64,000 nt of DNA from Hyphomicrobiales bacterium (GCA_017305715.1 JAFKKG010000009.1:62001-126000); one strand, 5' to 3'; counted from the first letter of the stretch, positions 7,348-17,675 are shown. Notes: generated by a model not told the origin, from the sequence alone. Made by a program: numbers and translations.

Positions 7348-8282
7348 TCCGTCAGGAAGTCGATCAGGGCCGCGTTGACTTCGTCAGGGCGTTCCTGCTG
7401 AACCCAATGTCCTGCGCCGTCGATGATCAGCTTCCGCCACAGGTTCGGCAGCACCCGCTCCAGTTCGTTGACGCGCTTGGCCCCGATCAGTCCGGTGATG
7501 ACGGAATCCTCCGATCCTGCGAGAAAGAATGACGGCTGATGGATCTGGGCGCCCTGCCAGGGGGCCGTCAGTTCCCAGTTGCGATCGAGGTTGCGGTACC
7601 AGTTGAGGCCGCCGCGGAAGCCGGATTTCCGGTAGGCGGCGGTAAAATACGCAATGTCGGCCTCACTGAGCCAATCCGGGAGGTTTACGACCGGATTGAT
7701 GTTGCCGAGAAAGCCCTTGCCCTCGGTGATGTGGAGCGCCGCGGGATCGGACACGCCACGCCCGAGCACCAGACGCATGGTCAAGGCGACATCCCGCTCG
7801 AATTCGGCCTCGGCAACGCCGGGGGTCTGGAAATACTGCCAGTAGAAGTCGTTGATCCCAGCCTCGCGCAGGCTCTCGAGCGGCCGGCCGCGGCCACGGA
7901 ATGGCGGCGGGACGCTGAGGCCGGCAACCTTGGTGAACATATCGGGACGGAACATCGCCGCATGCCAGGCGACCGGCGCGCCCCAATCATGGCCGACGAT
8001 GACGGCCTGTTTCTCGCCCAGCGCCGTCACCAGCGCGACCATGTCGCCGACATTGTCGAAGATGCTGTAAGCGGCGACATCGGCGGGCGCGCTGCTGCGG
8101 CCGAAGCCGCGCATGTCGGGCGCCACGACATGAAAGCCGGCGGCTGCGATCGCCGGGATCTGGTGCCGCCATGAATAGGACAGTTCCGGCCACCCATGAC
8201 AGAGAATCACCAGCGGACCCTGGCCTTGTTCGAGCACGAACAGCTCGATCCCATTGGCGGAAATGGTGCGTGAGGATGGCAT
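7344..8282 (-). CDS. alpha/beta hydrolase, epoxide hydrolase type
   Basis: A 312-aa alpha/beta-hydrolase. HGWPE near residue 29 supplies the oxyanion-hole motif. Asp99 in VGHDWGAPVAW is the expected nucleophile, as in soluble epoxide hydrolases and haloalkane dehalogenases. Late acid and base positions are seen in SEDSVITG and GAGHWVQQERPDEVN. The HGWPE form favours epoxide hydrolase; the natural substrate is unknown. I start at the ATG of MPSSRTIS because the upstream extension does not look coding and would run into the promoter region of the divergent carboxypeptidase gene. Confidence 0.87.
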   Translation of the reverse strand: MPSSRTISANGIELFVLEQGQGPLVILCHGWPELSYSWRHQIPAIAAAGFHVVAPDMRGFGRSSAPADVAAYSIFDNVGDMVALVTALGEKQAVIVGHDWGAPVAWHAAMFRPDMFTKVAGLSVPPPFRGRGRPLESLREAGINDFYWQYFQTPGVAEAEFERDVALTMRLVLGRGVSDPAALHITEGKGFLGNINPVVNLPDWLSEADIAYFTAAYRKSGFRGGLNWYRNLDRNWELTAPWQGAQIHQPSFFLAGSEDSVITGLIGAKRVNELERVLPNLWRKLIIDGAGHWVQQERPDEVNAALIDFLTD

Positions 8283-8443
8283 CGCGTTTCCGCCCTGTTT
8301 TTCGTATCTTGTCGGGAAAGTCGCAGCATTCGCAGGATAGAGTCGTTCGCTTGGCGTCGCAATCGACCGCTCCGCAGCTACGAAAACCCGTGTTGTTTGC
8401 GATACTTCCAACTGTTAGAAGGCCGGGATTCAGGACATCGCCA

Positions 8444-9706
8444 ATGGCTGCCGACAGACCCGTTTCCCGCAAATCCTGTTCCGCGGCCGTGCGCCCGTGG
8501 CGGGGCCTGATGGCGGCTGCGCTGGCGCTCTCCGTCGGCTGGGGCAGCATCGTCTACGCCGCCAACAACAGCGTGCAGGGTGCCAAGAAGGAGGTAGAGG
8601 GCGGCTTCGACGGCGATGCGCCGACCGCGATCCTGATCGAGGCCACCAGCGGGAGCGTGCTGTTCGAGAAGAACGCCGATGAATTGCGCGCGCCGTCCAG
8701 CATGATGAAGCTGATGACGGCCGAGGTGGTGTTCAACGCCCTCCAGAACGGCAGCGTCAAACTGTCAGATGAATACCGCATCAGCGAGAACGCCTGGCGC
8801 AAGGGTGGCGCCCCGGCCGGCGGCTCGACGATGTTTGCGATCCTCAACAGCAAGGTTTCGGTCGACGATCTGCTGAAGGGCGCCATCATCCAGAGCGGCA
8901 ATGATTCCTGCATTGCGCTGGCCGAAGGCATGGCCGGCAACGAGCGGATTTTTGCCGCCGAGTTCATGACCAAGCGCGCCCGCGAACTCGGCATGACGAA
9001 GTCGACTTTCGGCAATTCCAATGGATTGCCTGATCCCGCCAACAAGATGACGGTGCGGGAACTGGCCAGCCTCGCGCGCCACATCATTCGCACCTATCCC
9101 GACATGTACAAACTGTTCTCGGAGAAGGAATTCACCTGGAACAAGATCCGGCAGCAGAACCGCAATCCGCTGTTGAATTCGCTCAATGGCGCCGACGGGC
9201 TGAAGACCGGTTACACCAAGGAGGGCGGCTACGGCATGGTCGGCTCGGCGGTGCAAAACGACATAAGGCTGATCGTCGTGGTCAACGGGCTTGAGGACCC
9301 GGACGATCGCGCATCGGAAGCCAAGAAAATGCTGGAATGGGGATTCCGCAATTTCGAGGCGCGCACGCTGTTCGCGGCCAACCAGCAGGTCGGTTACGCC
9401 AAGGTGTTCGGCGGCGAAAGCCGCACGGTCAAGCTTGCCAGCCACGAGCCGATCAAGGTGATGGTGCCGAAGAACGGCAACGAAAGGCTGATCGCGCGCG
9501 TCGTCTATAAAGGCCCGGTGCGGGCACCGGTCGCCGAAGGCCAGCCGGTCGGCGTGGTGCGGGTCTGGCGCGGCGCCAATGTCGCCATGGAGGCGCCGGT
9601 CTACGCCGCGGAGGCGATCGCGACCGGTTCGACCATGCGCCGCGCGATCGACGGGGTCAGCGAACTCGTCATCGGCATGTTCCGCGCGAGCGCAGAGAAG
9701 CTCTGA
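8444..9706 (+). CDS. D-alanyl-D-alanine carboxypeptidase (peptidase S11)
   Basis: A 420-aa periplasmic penicillin-binding protein that trims the terminal D-Ala from peptidoglycan pentapeptides. An N-terminal signal/anchor (about residues 20-40, ending SIVYAANN) precedes the catalytic domain. The three active-site motifs are visible: SSMMK (SxxK), SGN and KTG (in GLKTGYTKEGG). A C-terminal beta domain follows (about 320-400), and an amphipathic end (LVIGMFRASAEKL) may bind the membrane. The start is the ATG of MAADRPVS; the frame is open further upstream but overlaps the opposite gene. It heads a tight operon with tmk two bases downstream. Confidence 0.93.
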   Translation: MAADRPVSRKSCSAAVRPWRGLMAAALALSVGWGSIVYAANNSVQGAKKEVEGGFDGDAPTAILIEATSGSVLFEKNADELRAPSSMMKLMTAEVVFNALQNGSVKLSDEYRISENAWRKGGAPAGGSTMFAILNSKVSVDDLLKGAIIQSGNDSCIALAEGMAGNERIFAAEFMTKRARELGMTKSTFGNSNGLPDPANKMTVRELASLARHIIRTYPDMYKLFSEKEFTWNKIRQQNRNPLLNSLNGADGLKTGYTKEGGYGMVGSAVQNDIRLIVVVNGLEDPDDRASEAKKMLEWGFRNFEARTLFAANQQVGYAKVFGGESRTVKLASHEPIKVMVPKNGNERLIARVVYKGPVRAPVAEGQPVGVVRVWRGANVAMEAPVYAAEAIATGSTMRRAIDGVSELVIGMFRASAEKL

Positions 9707-9708
9707 CC

Positions 9709-10395
9709 ATGGCCGACGCAACGGTTAGCCGGCCTTCGGGACGCGGGAAGTTCATTTCGTTCGAAGGCGGCGAGGGTTCTGGAAAATCCACGCAGATCAA
9801 GAAGCTCGCCGAGCGTCTCGATGCGGTGAAGCTGCGCGCCATCGTCACCCGCGAGCCCGGCGGATCGCCGGGTGCCGAGATCATCCGCCATCTCGTGCTG
9901 TCCGGCATGGGCAAGCTGCTGGGGCCGGAAGCAGAAACGCTGCTGTTTGCCGCCGCCCGCGACGATCATGTGCGCACGGTCATCCAGCCTGCGCTCAACC
10001 AGGGGCTCTGGGTGCTGTGCGACCGGTTCTCGGATTCGACGCGGGCCTATCAGGGGCGGCTCGGGCAGGTCGCGCCCGGTGTGCTGAACGCGATGCAGCG
10101 CGTCACCATCGGCGACCTCCAGCCGGATCTCACCATCATTCTCGACATCCCCGTCGAAGTGGGCCTGAAGCGCGCGGCCGCCCGCCGTGGCAGCGGCGCG
10201 CCCGACCGCTTCGAGGCGGAGGATGTCAAGTTCCATCAGGATCTGCGCGACGCCTACAAGCAGATCGCGGCCGAAGACCCGCAGCGCTGTGTATTGATCG
10301 ATGCCGACGCGGATGCAGACACGGTCGCTGCCCAGGTCTGGTCCGCCTTGCGTGATCATCTGTTCGCCATTCCCACCAGGGCGAGCACCGCATGA
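9709..10395 (+). CDS. tmk: thymidylate kinase
   Basis: A 228-aa P-loop kinase converting dTMP to dTDP in dTTP synthesis. Seen in sequence: Walker A GGEGSGKST near residue 17, the DR(Y/F) equivalent CDRFSDSTRAYQG that binds the nucleotide monophosphate, and a lid-like stretch AAARRGSGAPDRFE. Length is normal for the family. It begins 2 bases after the carboxypeptidase gene and overlaps holB by 4 bases, the usual alphaproteobacterial order tmk-holB. Confidence 0.97.
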   Translation: MADATVSRPSGRGKFISFEGGEGSGKSTQIKKLAERLDAVKLRAIVTREPGGSPGAEIIRHLVLSGMGKLLGPEAETLLFAAARDDHVRTVIQPALNQGLWVLCDRFSDSTRAYQGRLGQVAPGVLNAMQRVTIGDLQPDLTIILDIPVEVGLKRAAARRGSGAPDRFEAEDVKFHQDLRDAYKQIAAEDPQRCVLIDADADADTVAAQVWSALRDHLFAIPTRASTA

Positions 10396-11432
10396 GCGCC
10401 CGAAAGGTCGAACAGGATACGGCCGTCCGGCATCCGCGCGAAACGCCGGACCTGTTCGGGCATCGCGAGGCGGAGACCGCGCTGTTGAACGCCTACCGCA
10501 GCGGACGCATTCCGCATGCCTGGCTGATCGGCGGGGCGCAAGGTATCGGCAAGGCGACGCTGGCCTATCGCATGGCGCGGTTCGTACTGACGCATCCCAA
10601 TCCGCTGGCGCCATCGGTGCAGCGCGCGGAAACGCTGGCGGTCGATCCGGCCGATCCGGTCGCGCGGCAGGTGACCAATGGCGCCCATGGCGGGCTATTG
10701 GTGCTCGAGCGCAGTCTTAACGATCGGGGCGTGATGCGGACCGTCATTACCGTGGATGAGACGCGCGAGACGATCTCGTTCTTCGGCTCGACCGCGGCCG
10801 TCGACGGCTGGCGGGTCTGCATCGTGGATACCGTCGACGAACTCAATCCGAACGCGGCGAACGCGCTGCTCAAGATCCTCGAAGAGCCGCCGCAACGATC
10901 GCTGTTCCTGCTGGTCAGCCATTCGCCGGCGCGGGCGCTGCCGACCATCCTGTCCCGTTGCCGCAAACTGCCGCTGCGGCCGCTCGCGACCGCTGACGTG
11001 ATCCGCGCCGCCGCACAGGCCGCGAACCTGAGCGCCGATGATCCGGCGCTGGTGGAAGCCGCCGAGGCGGCGGAGGGGAGCGTCTCGCGCGCGGTCACGC
11101 TGCTCGGTGGCGATGCGCTCAAATTGCAGCAGAGGACCGCAGCGCTGCTGGCGACCCTGCCCAATGTCGATCCCCGCGAGTTGCACGCACTCGGCGATGC
11201 GCTCGGCGGCAATGACCGCGTCGCGCTCGCCGCCTTCGTCGACGGCGTCGATCGCTGGATCGGCGAAAAGCTGCGTGCGGGCGATGCCAACGCCAATCTG
11301 CCGCGCCTTGCACGGCTGGCGGAGGTATGGGAAAAGATCATCCGCGCCGCGCGCGATACCGAATCTTACAATCTGGAACGAAAACCGCTGGTTTTCTCGG
11401 TATTCGGGATGCTCGCGGAAGCCACGCGGTAA
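10392..11432 (+). CDS. holB: DNA polymerase III subunit delta prime
   Basis: A 346-aa clamp-loader subunit. The N-terminal RecA-like fold has a modified P-loop ([16 protein letters not shown], near residue 39), followed by the family sequence [24 protein letters not shown] and the sensor region [23 protein letters not shown]. It overlaps tmk by 4 bases (ATGA). Delta prime opens the beta clamp together with delta and tau/gamma. Length and context are typical. Confidence 0.95.
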   Translation: MSARKVEQDTAVRHPRETPDLFGHREAETALLNAYRSGRIPHAWLIGGAQGIGKATLAYRMARFVLTHPNPLAPSVQRAETLAVDPADPVARQVTNGAHGGLLVLERSLNDRGVMRTVITVDETRETISFFGSTAAVDGWRVCIVDTVDELNPNAANALLKILEEPPQRSLFLLVSHSPARALPTILSRCRKLPLRPLATADVIRAAAQAANLSADDPALVEAAEAAEGSVSRAVTLLGGDALKLQQRTAALLATLPNVDPRELHALGDALGGNDRVALAAFVDGVDRWIGEKLRAGDANANLPRLARLAEVWEKIIRAARDTESYNLERKPLVFSVFGMLAEATR

Positions 11433-11484
11433 CGTCCGCAGAGATCCAGCCAGACAATCTGATTTGAACGTTCAAAGGAAATTC

Positions 11485-13368
11485 GTGGTGGCGAAGGCTA
11501 AGAAGACTTCCAAAAAGAAAAAGGCCAAGAAGGCCCCCAAATCCTCGCCGGCACGCGTCGGCAAAAAGGCTGCCGCCAAGCAGCGCGCGAGCAAGAGCAA
11601 GCGCGTCGTGAAGCCGCGCAAGGCGTCGAAGAGGGCTGCCAGGAAAGCTTCCAAGGCACCTGCGAAGAAACCCGCCCAAAAACCTGCGAAAAAATCGATT
11701 ACGCAGGCTGTCGCGGCCTCCAAAGCGCCGACTGCCATTGACAAGACCTCATCGGCGGAAAAGAAGCCGGTCGCAAGGCCGCGCGCGAAGGCGCCTGCGG
11801 CTGCAGCCCCGGTCGTGGCTGCGCCACGCAATACCTATTTCATCACCACCGCGATCGCCTATCCGAACGGAATCCCGCATATCGGCCATGCCTATGAAGC
11901 GATTGCGACCGATGCGCTGGCGCGATTCCAGCGGCTCGACGGCAAGGATGTGTTCTTCCTCACCGGTACCGACGAGCATGGGCTGAAGATGGTGCAGACC
12001 GCCGAGAGCGAGGGAATGGCGGTTGCCGATCTCGCAGCCCGCAATGCCGGCCGGTTCAAGGAAATGGACGAGCGGCTGAACGTGTCGTTCGACCGCTTCA
12101 TCCGCACCACGGAGCCGGCGCATCATCATTCGGTCCAGGTGGTCTGGAACCGGATGCAGCAGAATGGCGACATCTACATCGACACCTATTCGGGCTGGTA
12201 TTCGGTGCGCGACGAAGCCTATTACGCCGAAGAGGAAACCCTCGTCGGCGAGGACAATGTGCGCCGCGGCCCGCAGGGCTCGCCGGTCGAATGGGTCGAG
12301 GAGAAGAGCTACTTCTTCAAACTGTCAGCCTATCAGGACCGGCTACTCAAGCTCTATGAGAGCCAGCCCGATTTCATCGGGCCGGATTCGCGCCGCAACG
12401 AGGTGATCAGCTTCGTCAAGGGCGGCCTGAAAGACCTCTCGGTGTCGCGCAGCACGTTCGATTGGGGCATCAAGGTCCCGAACGACCCCGAACACGTGAT
12501 GTACGTCTGGGTCGACGCGTTGACCAACTACATTACCGGCGTCGGCTTCCCGGACGAGAACAGCGCCAACTGGCGCTACTGGCCGGCCGACGTTCATATC
12601 ATCGGCAAGGACATCATCCGCTTTCACGCGGTGTACTGGCCGGCGTTCCTGATGTCGGCGGGCATTCCCGTGCAGAAGCGGGTCTATGCCCATGGCTTCC
12701 TGTTCAACAGGGGCGAGAAGATGTCGAAGTCGGTCGGCAACGTCGTCGATCCCTTCAACCTGGCCGATCAATATGGCGTCGACCAGATGCGCTATTTCTT
12801 CCTGCGCGAGGTGCCGTTCGGACAGGACGGCAACTACAACCATGAAGCCATCGTCGCGCGCATCAATGCCGACCTTGCCAACGATCTCGGCAATCTGGCG
12901 CAGCGTTCGCTGTCGATGATCGCCAAACAACTGGGCGGCATCCTGCCGGAGCCCGGTGAGTTCACCGACAATGACAAGGCGATCCTGGCGCAGGCAGATA
13001 GCATGCTCGAAGCATCGCGGACCGCGATGGCGACGCAGCAGATCCACCAATGGCTCAACACGGTGTGGGCGGTGGTGGCCGAAGCCAACCGCTATTTCGC
13101 GGGCGAGGCGCCATGGGCGCTGGCCAAGACTGATCCGGCGCGGCAGAAGACGGTGCTGTATGTCACCGCCGAAGTCGTGCGCCAGATCGCGATCCTGGCG
13201 CAGCCGGTGATGCCGGAGGCCTCCGCCAAGCTGCTCGACAGCCTCAGCATTCCCGCTGACGCCCGGAGCTTTGCGGCTCTCGGCAGCGCCGGGCGCATGA
13301 CCGCTGGCACGACTTTGCCGGCGCCGGTCGGTGTGTTTCCGCGCTATGTCGAACCAAAGGTTGATTGA
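11485..13368 (+). CDS. metG: methionyl-tRNA synthetase with Lys/Ala-rich N-terminal extension
   Basis: Charges tRNA-Met. The catalytic core begins at about residue 116 ([19 protein letters not shown]) and contains the HIGH motif and KMSKS ([13 protein letters not shown]), with the anticodon-binding helical region after it. The core lacks the zinc-knuckle cysteines of the E. coli type, as in many shorter bacterial MetRS. Unusually, about 110 residues precede the core, rich in Lys, Ala, Pro and Arg with repeated KKA/PAKKP-type units, like histone H1-type tails. The reading frame is continuous. Start is GTG at 11485 or 11488, placed 5 or 8 bases after AAGGA. No ATG lies between there and the core. 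Confidence 0.93.
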   Translation: MVAKAKKTSKKKKAKKAPKSSPARVGKKAAAKQRASKSKRVVKPRKASKRAARKASKAPAKKPAQKPAKKSITQAVAASKAPTAIDKTSSAEKKPVARPRAKAPAAAAPVVAAPRNTYFITTAIAYPNGIPHIGHAYEAIATDALARFQRLDGKDVFFLTGTDEHGLKMVQTAESEGMAVADLAARNAGRFKEMDERLNVSFDRFIRTTEPAHHHSVQVVWNRMQQNGDIYIDTYSGWYSVRDEAYYAEEETLVGEDNVRRGPQGSPVEWVEEKSYFFKLSAYQDRLLKLYESQPDFIGPDSRRNEVISFVKGGLKDLSVSRSTFDWGIKVPNDPEHVMYVWVDALTNYITGVGFPDENSANWRYWPADVHIIGKDIIRFHAVYWPAFLMSAGIPVQKRVYAHGFLFNRGEKMSKSVGNVVDPFNLADQYGVDQMRYFFLREVPFGQDGNYNHEAIVARINADLANDLGNLAQRSLSMIAKQLGGILPEPGEFTDNDKAILAQADSMLEASRTAMATQQIHQWLNTVWAVVAEANRYFAGEAPWALAKTDPARQKTVLYVTAEVVRQIAILAQPVMPEASAKLLDSLSIPADARSFAALGSAGRMTAGTTLPAPVGVFPRYVEPKVD

Positions 13369-13382
13369 TCGGTTCGAACATC

Positions 13383-14174
13383 ATGCTCGTCGACAGCCAC
13401 TGCCATCTCGACTTTCCCGATTTCGCCGCGGACCTCGATGGCATCGTCGCGCGCGCCGAGACCGCCGGAATCGGCCGCATCGTCACGATCTCGACGCGGG
13501 TGAGGCGGCTCGGCGGGTTGCTGCAAATTGCCGAGCGGTTTCCGAACGTCTACTGCTCGGTCGGCACCCATCCTCATCACGCTGACGAGGAGGATGGCAT
13601 TCCGGCGAGCGAATTGATTGAACTGTCCAAACATCCGAAAGTCGTCGCGCTCGGCGAGGCGGGGCTGGACAATTTCTACGACGACGGCTCGCCTGCCGCG
13701 CAGGAGCGTGGCTTTCGCGCGCACATTGCGGCCGCGCGCGCCACCGGCCTGCCGCTGGTCATTCATACCCGCGACGCCGATGAAGGTTGCGCACGCATCC
13801 TCGAAGATGAAATGGCCAAGGGATACTTCCGCGCGGTGCTGCATTGCTACACCGGCGGGCGTGAGCTGGCGATGAAAGCGATCGAACTCGGGCTCTCGAT
13901 CTCGTTCACGGGCATCCTGACCTTCAAGAAGTCGGAAGCCTTGCGCGAACTCGCGGCCGAACTGCCGGCCGATCGCATCATGGTCGAGACCGACGCGCCG
14001 TATCTGGCGCCCGGCAAATTCCGCGGCAAGCGCAACGAGCCGTCCTACGTGGTCGAAGTTGCAAAAGTGCTGGCGGAAACGCGCGGGGTGTCGCTGGAGG
14101 AGATTTCGCGGCAGACCACTGAAAACTTCTTCCGGCTGTTTTCCAAGGTGCCTGCGCCGAAGGCGGCCGCATGA
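13383..14174 (+). CDS. TatD family metal-dependent hydrolase (DNase)
   Basis: A 263-aa TIM-barrel hydrolase. The metal ligands of the family are visible: DSHCHLDF at the start, the Glu in ALGEAGLDNF, the His in VIHTRDAD and in VLHCYTGG, and the Asp in METDAPYLAPG. TatD proteins are 3'-5' DNA/RNA exonucleases or deoxyribonucleases. I chose the ATG of MLVDSHCH, 14 bases after metG, because the family begins directly at this motif. It overlaps the next gene by 4 bases. Confidence 0.94.
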   Translation: MLVDSHCHLDFPDFAADLDGIVARAETAGIGRIVTISTRVRRLGGLLQIAERFPNVYCSVGTHPHHADEEDGIPASELIELSKHPKVVALGEAGLDNFYDDGSPAAQERGFRAHIAAARATGLPLVIHTRDADEGCARILEDEMAKGYFRAVLHCYTGGRELAMKAIELGLSISFTGILTFKKSEALRELAAELPADRIMVETDAPYLAPGKFRGKRNEPSYVVEVAKVLAETRGVSLEEISRQTTENFFRLFSKVPAPKAAA

Positions 14175-14977
14175 GTTTGACACTGACCATCCTCGGCTGT
14201 GGTTCCTCGGCCGGCGTCCCGCGCCCCGCGCTCGGCTGGGGCGCCTGCGATCCGAACAATCCCAGGAATCGCCGCCGCCGCTGTTCGCTGCTCGCCGAGC
14301 GGGTGTCGGCGCAGGGGACGACGCGGATCGTGATCGACACCTCGCCCGACCTGCGCGAGCAGCTGATCGATGCCAACGTCGATCATATCGATGCGGTGTT
14401 TCTGACCCACGAGCATGCCGACCAGACCCATGGGATCGACGACCTGCGTTCGGTCGTGCTGCATCAGCGACGGCGCATTCCGGTTTATCTGAACCAGTCG
14501 ACCGCCAAGGACATCATGTCGAGGTTCTCTTACTGCTTCGTGTCGCCACCGGGCAGCGACTATCCGCCGATCCTCGATCATCTCGCGATCGAAGCCGGTG
14601 AAAGCCGCACCATCGAGGGCAAGGGCGGGCCGGTGACGCTGTCGGCCTTTATCATGCAGCACGGCAACATTCCGGCGCTCGGCTATCGCATCGGCGATGC
14701 CGCCTATACGCCTGACGTCAGCGACATCCCGGCCGAGAGCTGGCCGCTGCTCGAAAATCTCGAACTCTGGATCATCGACGGGCTGCGCTATGCCGGACAT
14801 CCAAGCCATTTCAGCGTCAGCGACGCGCTGTCATGGATCGCGCGCTTCAGGCCGAAGCGCGCCGTCATCACCAACATGCATTCCGACCTCGACTACGAGG
14901 TGCTGCGGGCGAGCCTGCCGGCCGGCGTGATCCCGGCCTATGACGGCCTGCGGCTGGTGCTTGAGCGGGCGGGATAA
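14171..14977 (+). CDS. MBL-fold metallo-hydrolase (PhnP-like)
   Basis: A 268-aa metallo-beta-lactamase-fold protein. The metal motif HxHxDH is seen in FLTHEHADQTHGIDD. Later ligands fit MQHGNIPALGYRIGD and the final His of NMHSDLDYE. The start TILGCGSSAGVPRPALGWG, with the CDPNNPRNRRRRCS segment, is typical of the PhnP/RNase-Z-like group of phosphodiesterases, but no phosphonate genes are nearby. It is the last gene of the tmk-holB-metG-tatD operon and overlaps tatD by 4 bases, an order conserved in alphaproteobacteria. Confidence 0.92.
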   Translation: MSLTLTILGCGSSAGVPRPALGWGACDPNNPRNRRRRCSLLAERVSAQGTTRIVIDTSPDLREQLIDANVDHIDAVFLTHEHADQTHGIDDLRSVVLHQRRRIPVYLNQSTAKDIMSRFSYCFVSPPGSDYPPILDHLAIEAGESRTIEGKGGPVTLSAFIMQHGNIPALGYRIGDAAYTPDVSDIPAESWPLLENLELWIIDGLRYAGHPSHFSVSDALSWIARFRPKRAVITNMHSDLDYEVLRASLPAGVIPAYDGLRLVLERAG

Positions 14978-15201
14978 GGAGGTACGCCGGGCTGAGCGTA
15001 ATCGTCTGGCCGCGTTTTTACCGGAATATCCGAGCGATAGCCCTGTTGTGGCTGCGATTATTTAATTCCGCGGCGAGGTCAATTTAACCCAACATTTAAA
15101 ATAATTGTCAATTTTGATCATTTTAGGTATTGTAATGTTCACTTGGAGCTTTAAGCTGCGCTCCGCAGGGTAAGATTTTATTAAATGACAAGAGGTTTCA
15201 A

Positions 15202-15831
15202 ATGAAGCGAGTTCTTTCTTACGGCGTCGCTGCTGCGCTAGCTGTGGCGGTCGGATTTTCGAGTGCCGCGAGCGCCTCCACGCTCACGTTCACGAATTAC
15301 GGTGCGTCTGACGGGATCACGTCAAATCTCGTTCAGCCCGTCGTCAGTACGCCTGGAGCGGTCAACCAGGTGGGTCAACCCTCCAGCAGCCTGCCGAATC
15401 CCGGCTGGGATCCGTTTGGAACCTTGGATACGACCCATAATTGGATAAACATTGGCGCATCAGGCACTGTCCTGACCTTCAGTCTGGCCAGCCTGGCAAG
15501 CAGCATTTACAATAATATCCTGTACTTCGTTTGGGGTTCGCCGAACGGCGACAATACAGTCACGCTAAGCAACGGCGACTCGCTGACGACTGCAGGTCTC
15601 GGGTCGGTCGTGAACCAGCCAAACAATCCAGCCGGATATCTGATCGGTTTAAACCTCACGCCTGGCGCTACCACCGTGTCGTTTACAACTCGTGAGACAG
15701 CCTTTGAATTTGCCTTCGCCGCAGCCGCGCCTGAGCCCTCCACTTGGGCCATGATGATTCTTGGCTTCGCAGGCGTGGGCTTCATGGCCTATCGCCGCAA
15801 GAGCCAGGCAGCAGGCTTCCGCATCGCCTGA
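15202..15831 (+). CDS. PEP-CTERM sorting domain protein
   Basis: A 209-aa exported protein with a signal peptide ending near residue 26 (SSAASASTL). The beta-type middle contains [16 protein letters not shown], and the C-terminal tail is [18 protein letters not shown] with YRRKSQ. The sorting tail is nearly identical to that of the gene at 3021-3731. The upstream 100 bases are AT-rich and a GAGG site precedes the ATG. The [10 protein letters not shown] segment resembles the Npun_F0296-type exosortase-substrate group, but I assign this weakly. Confidence 0.9.
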   Translation: MKRVLSYGVAAALAVAVGFSSAASASTLTFTNYGASDGITSNLVQPVVSTPGAVNQVGQPSSSLPNPGWDPFGTLDTTHNWINIGASGTVLTFSLASLASSIYNNILYFVWGSPNGDNTVTLSNGDSLTTAGLGSVVNQPNNPAGYLIGLNLTPGATTVSFTTRETAFEFAFAAAAPEPSTWAMMILGFAGVGFMAYRRKSQAAGFRIA

Positions 15832-15853
15832 AACGGTACGCAATTTGTACTTG

Positions 15854-15880
15854 AAAGGCCGCCTCAGGGCGGCCTTTTTT
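15854..15880 (+). terminator. intrinsic terminator of PEP-CTERM gene 3
   Basis: AAAGGCCGCC-TCAG-GGCGGCCTTT forms a 10-bp perfect stem followed by a run of T, 22 bases after the stop codon. It is a textbook rho-independent terminator. Confidence 0.88.
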
Positions 15881-16025
15881 GTTGGCCGAGCATTGCACGA
15901 TGGCTCGACTCAAGTTGTGGGGGGGAGGGCATCATCGGGAAGGATTTCGGCCCGACAGTCAGAGAAACTGGCGCGCTGTGATCAAGGGTTACGCGAAGTA
16001 ACTCTCGGACGTCCGACAATATGTC

Positions 16026-17675
16026 CTACGCCGTAATCGCCTTCGCCGAGTCCACCTGGTCGCGCAGCAAAAACTTCTGGATTTTCCCGGTCGACGTCTT
16101 TGGAATGACGCCGAACACCACCGCCTTCGGCGTCTTGAATCCGGACATGTGGCCACGGCAGAACGCGATGATGTCGGCTTCGCTGGCTTTCGCACCTTCC
16201 TTCAGCTCGACGAAGGCGCAGGGCACTTCACCCCATTTCGAATCCGGCTTGGCCACCACGGCTGCGAACAGCACGGCAGGGTGCTTGTAGAGGATGTCCT
16301 CGACTTCGACGGATGAGATGTTCTCGCCGCCGGAAATGATGATGTCCTTGGAGCGGTCCTTGATGATGACGTAACCGGTCTCGTCGAGCACGCCGAGGTC
16401 GCCGGTGTGAAACCAGCCGCCGGCAAAGGCTTCCTGCGTGGCCTTCTCGTTCTTCAGATAGCCCTTCATGACGATATTGCCGCGGAACATCACTTCCCCG
16501 ATGGTCTCGCCGTCGCGCGGCACTTGGCGCATGGTTTCGGGATCGAGCACCGTGACGCCTTCCTGCAGCGGGTAGGGCACGCCTTGCCGGCGCTTGAGCT
16601 GGGCACGCTGATCGGCCGGCAGTTCATCCCAGCCCGGCTGTTCGGCGCAGACGGACGCCGGGCCATAGACCTCGGTGAGGCCATAGACATGCGTCAGCTT
16701 GATGCCGATGTTTTCCGCGCCTTCGAGCACGGCAACCGGCGGTGCTGCGCCGGCAATCAATCCGACCACCGGGCGCGCCTTGGCGCCCTTGGGGGCATCG
16801 GGCGCGTTGATCAGCGTGTTGTAGACGATCGGCGCGCCGCACATATGGGTGACGCCGTGCTTGGGGATCAGTTCGAAAATCTTCGACGGGTCGACCTTGC
16901 GCAGGCAGACATTGATGCCGGCGGACGCGGCGATCGTCCAGGGAAAGCACCAGCCGTTGCAGTGGAACATCGGCAGCGTCCAGAGATAGACCGGATGCTG
17001 GCCGAGATTGCCGGCGAGGATGTTGCTGACCGCATTGAGATAGGCGCCGCGGTGATGGGTGACGACGCCTTTCGGATTGCCCGTGGTGCCTGAGGTGTAG
17101 CTCAGCGCAATCGCATCCCATTCATCGGCGGGCAGGCGGGCGACGAAACTCGCATCGCCCTGCGCCACGGCGGCCTCATATTCGATTTCGCCGATCCGTT
17201 TTCCGCCGCCATAGGCCGCGTCGTCGACATCGATGACAAAGGGCTTTGGTCCTTTCATCAGCGTCAGCGCTTCCGCAATCACGCCGGAAAACTCCGGATC
17301 GACCAGGATGATTTTGGCGCCGCCATGGTCGAGCTGGAAAGCGATCGAGGGGGCATCGAGCCGGATGTTGAGCGCATTCAGCACCGCGCCGGCCATCGGC
17401 ACGGCGAAATGCAATTCGTTCATCGCCGGGATGTTCGGCAGCATCGCCGCCACCGTATCGCCGTGCCCGATGCCGCGGCCGGCAAGCCATGACGCGAACC
17501 GGCGGCAGCGCTCATGGGTCTGCGCCCAGGTGAACACGCGGCCTTCATAGACCGTCGAGACGGCATCGGGGTACACGGCCGCGCTACGCGCGAGGAAACT
17601 GAGCGGCGTCAGCGCCACATAGTTCGCCGGCGTCTTGTCCAATCCGGTGCTGTATTGATTTTGGGTTGCGCTCAT
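16026..17675 (-). CDS. AMP-dependent acyl-CoA synthetase
   Basis: A 549-aa adenylate-forming ligase that activates a carboxylic acid to its CoA thioester. The AMP-binding P-loop is LSYTSGTTGNPKGVVTHHRG (about residue 180). Later motifs are VYGLTEVYGPA (A5), GGWFHTGDLGVLDE (A7), KDRSKDIIISGGENISS (A8) and the catalytic Lys in KTSTGKIQKF (A10). Its length fits the medium/long-chain group close to DmdB and fadD3-like enzymes. The start is the ATG of MSATQNQYS; the frame upstream is open only as a shadow of the transporter gene. Its position 29 bases after a TRAP permease suggests that the imported acid is the substrate, which is inference. Confidence 0.93.
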   Translation of the reverse strand: MSATQNQYSTGLDKTPANYVALTPLSFLARSAAVYPDAVSTVYEGRVFTWAQTHERCRRFASWLAGRGIGHGDTVAAMLPNIPAMNELHFAVPMAGAVLNALNIRLDAPSIAFQLDHGGAKIILVDPEFSGVIAEALTLMKGPKPFVIDVDDAAYGGGKRIGEIEYEAAVAQGDASFVARLPADEWDAIALSYTSGTTGNPKGVVTHHRGAYLNAVSNILAGNLGQHPVYLWTLPMFHCNGWCFPWTIAASAGINVCLRKVDPSKIFELIPKHGVTHMCGAPIVYNTLINAPDAPKGAKARPVVGLIAGAAPPVAVLEGAENIGIKLTHVYGLTEVYGPASVCAEQPGWDELPADQRAQLKRRQGVPYPLQEGVTVLDPETMRQVPRDGETIGEVMFRGNIVMKGYLKNEKATQEAFAGGWFHTGDLGVLDETGYVIIKDRSKDIIISGGENISSVEVEDILYKHPAVLFAAVVAKPDSKWGEVPCAFVELKEGAKASEADIIAFCRGHMSGFKTPKAVVFGVIPKTSTGKIQKFLLRDQVDSAKAITA

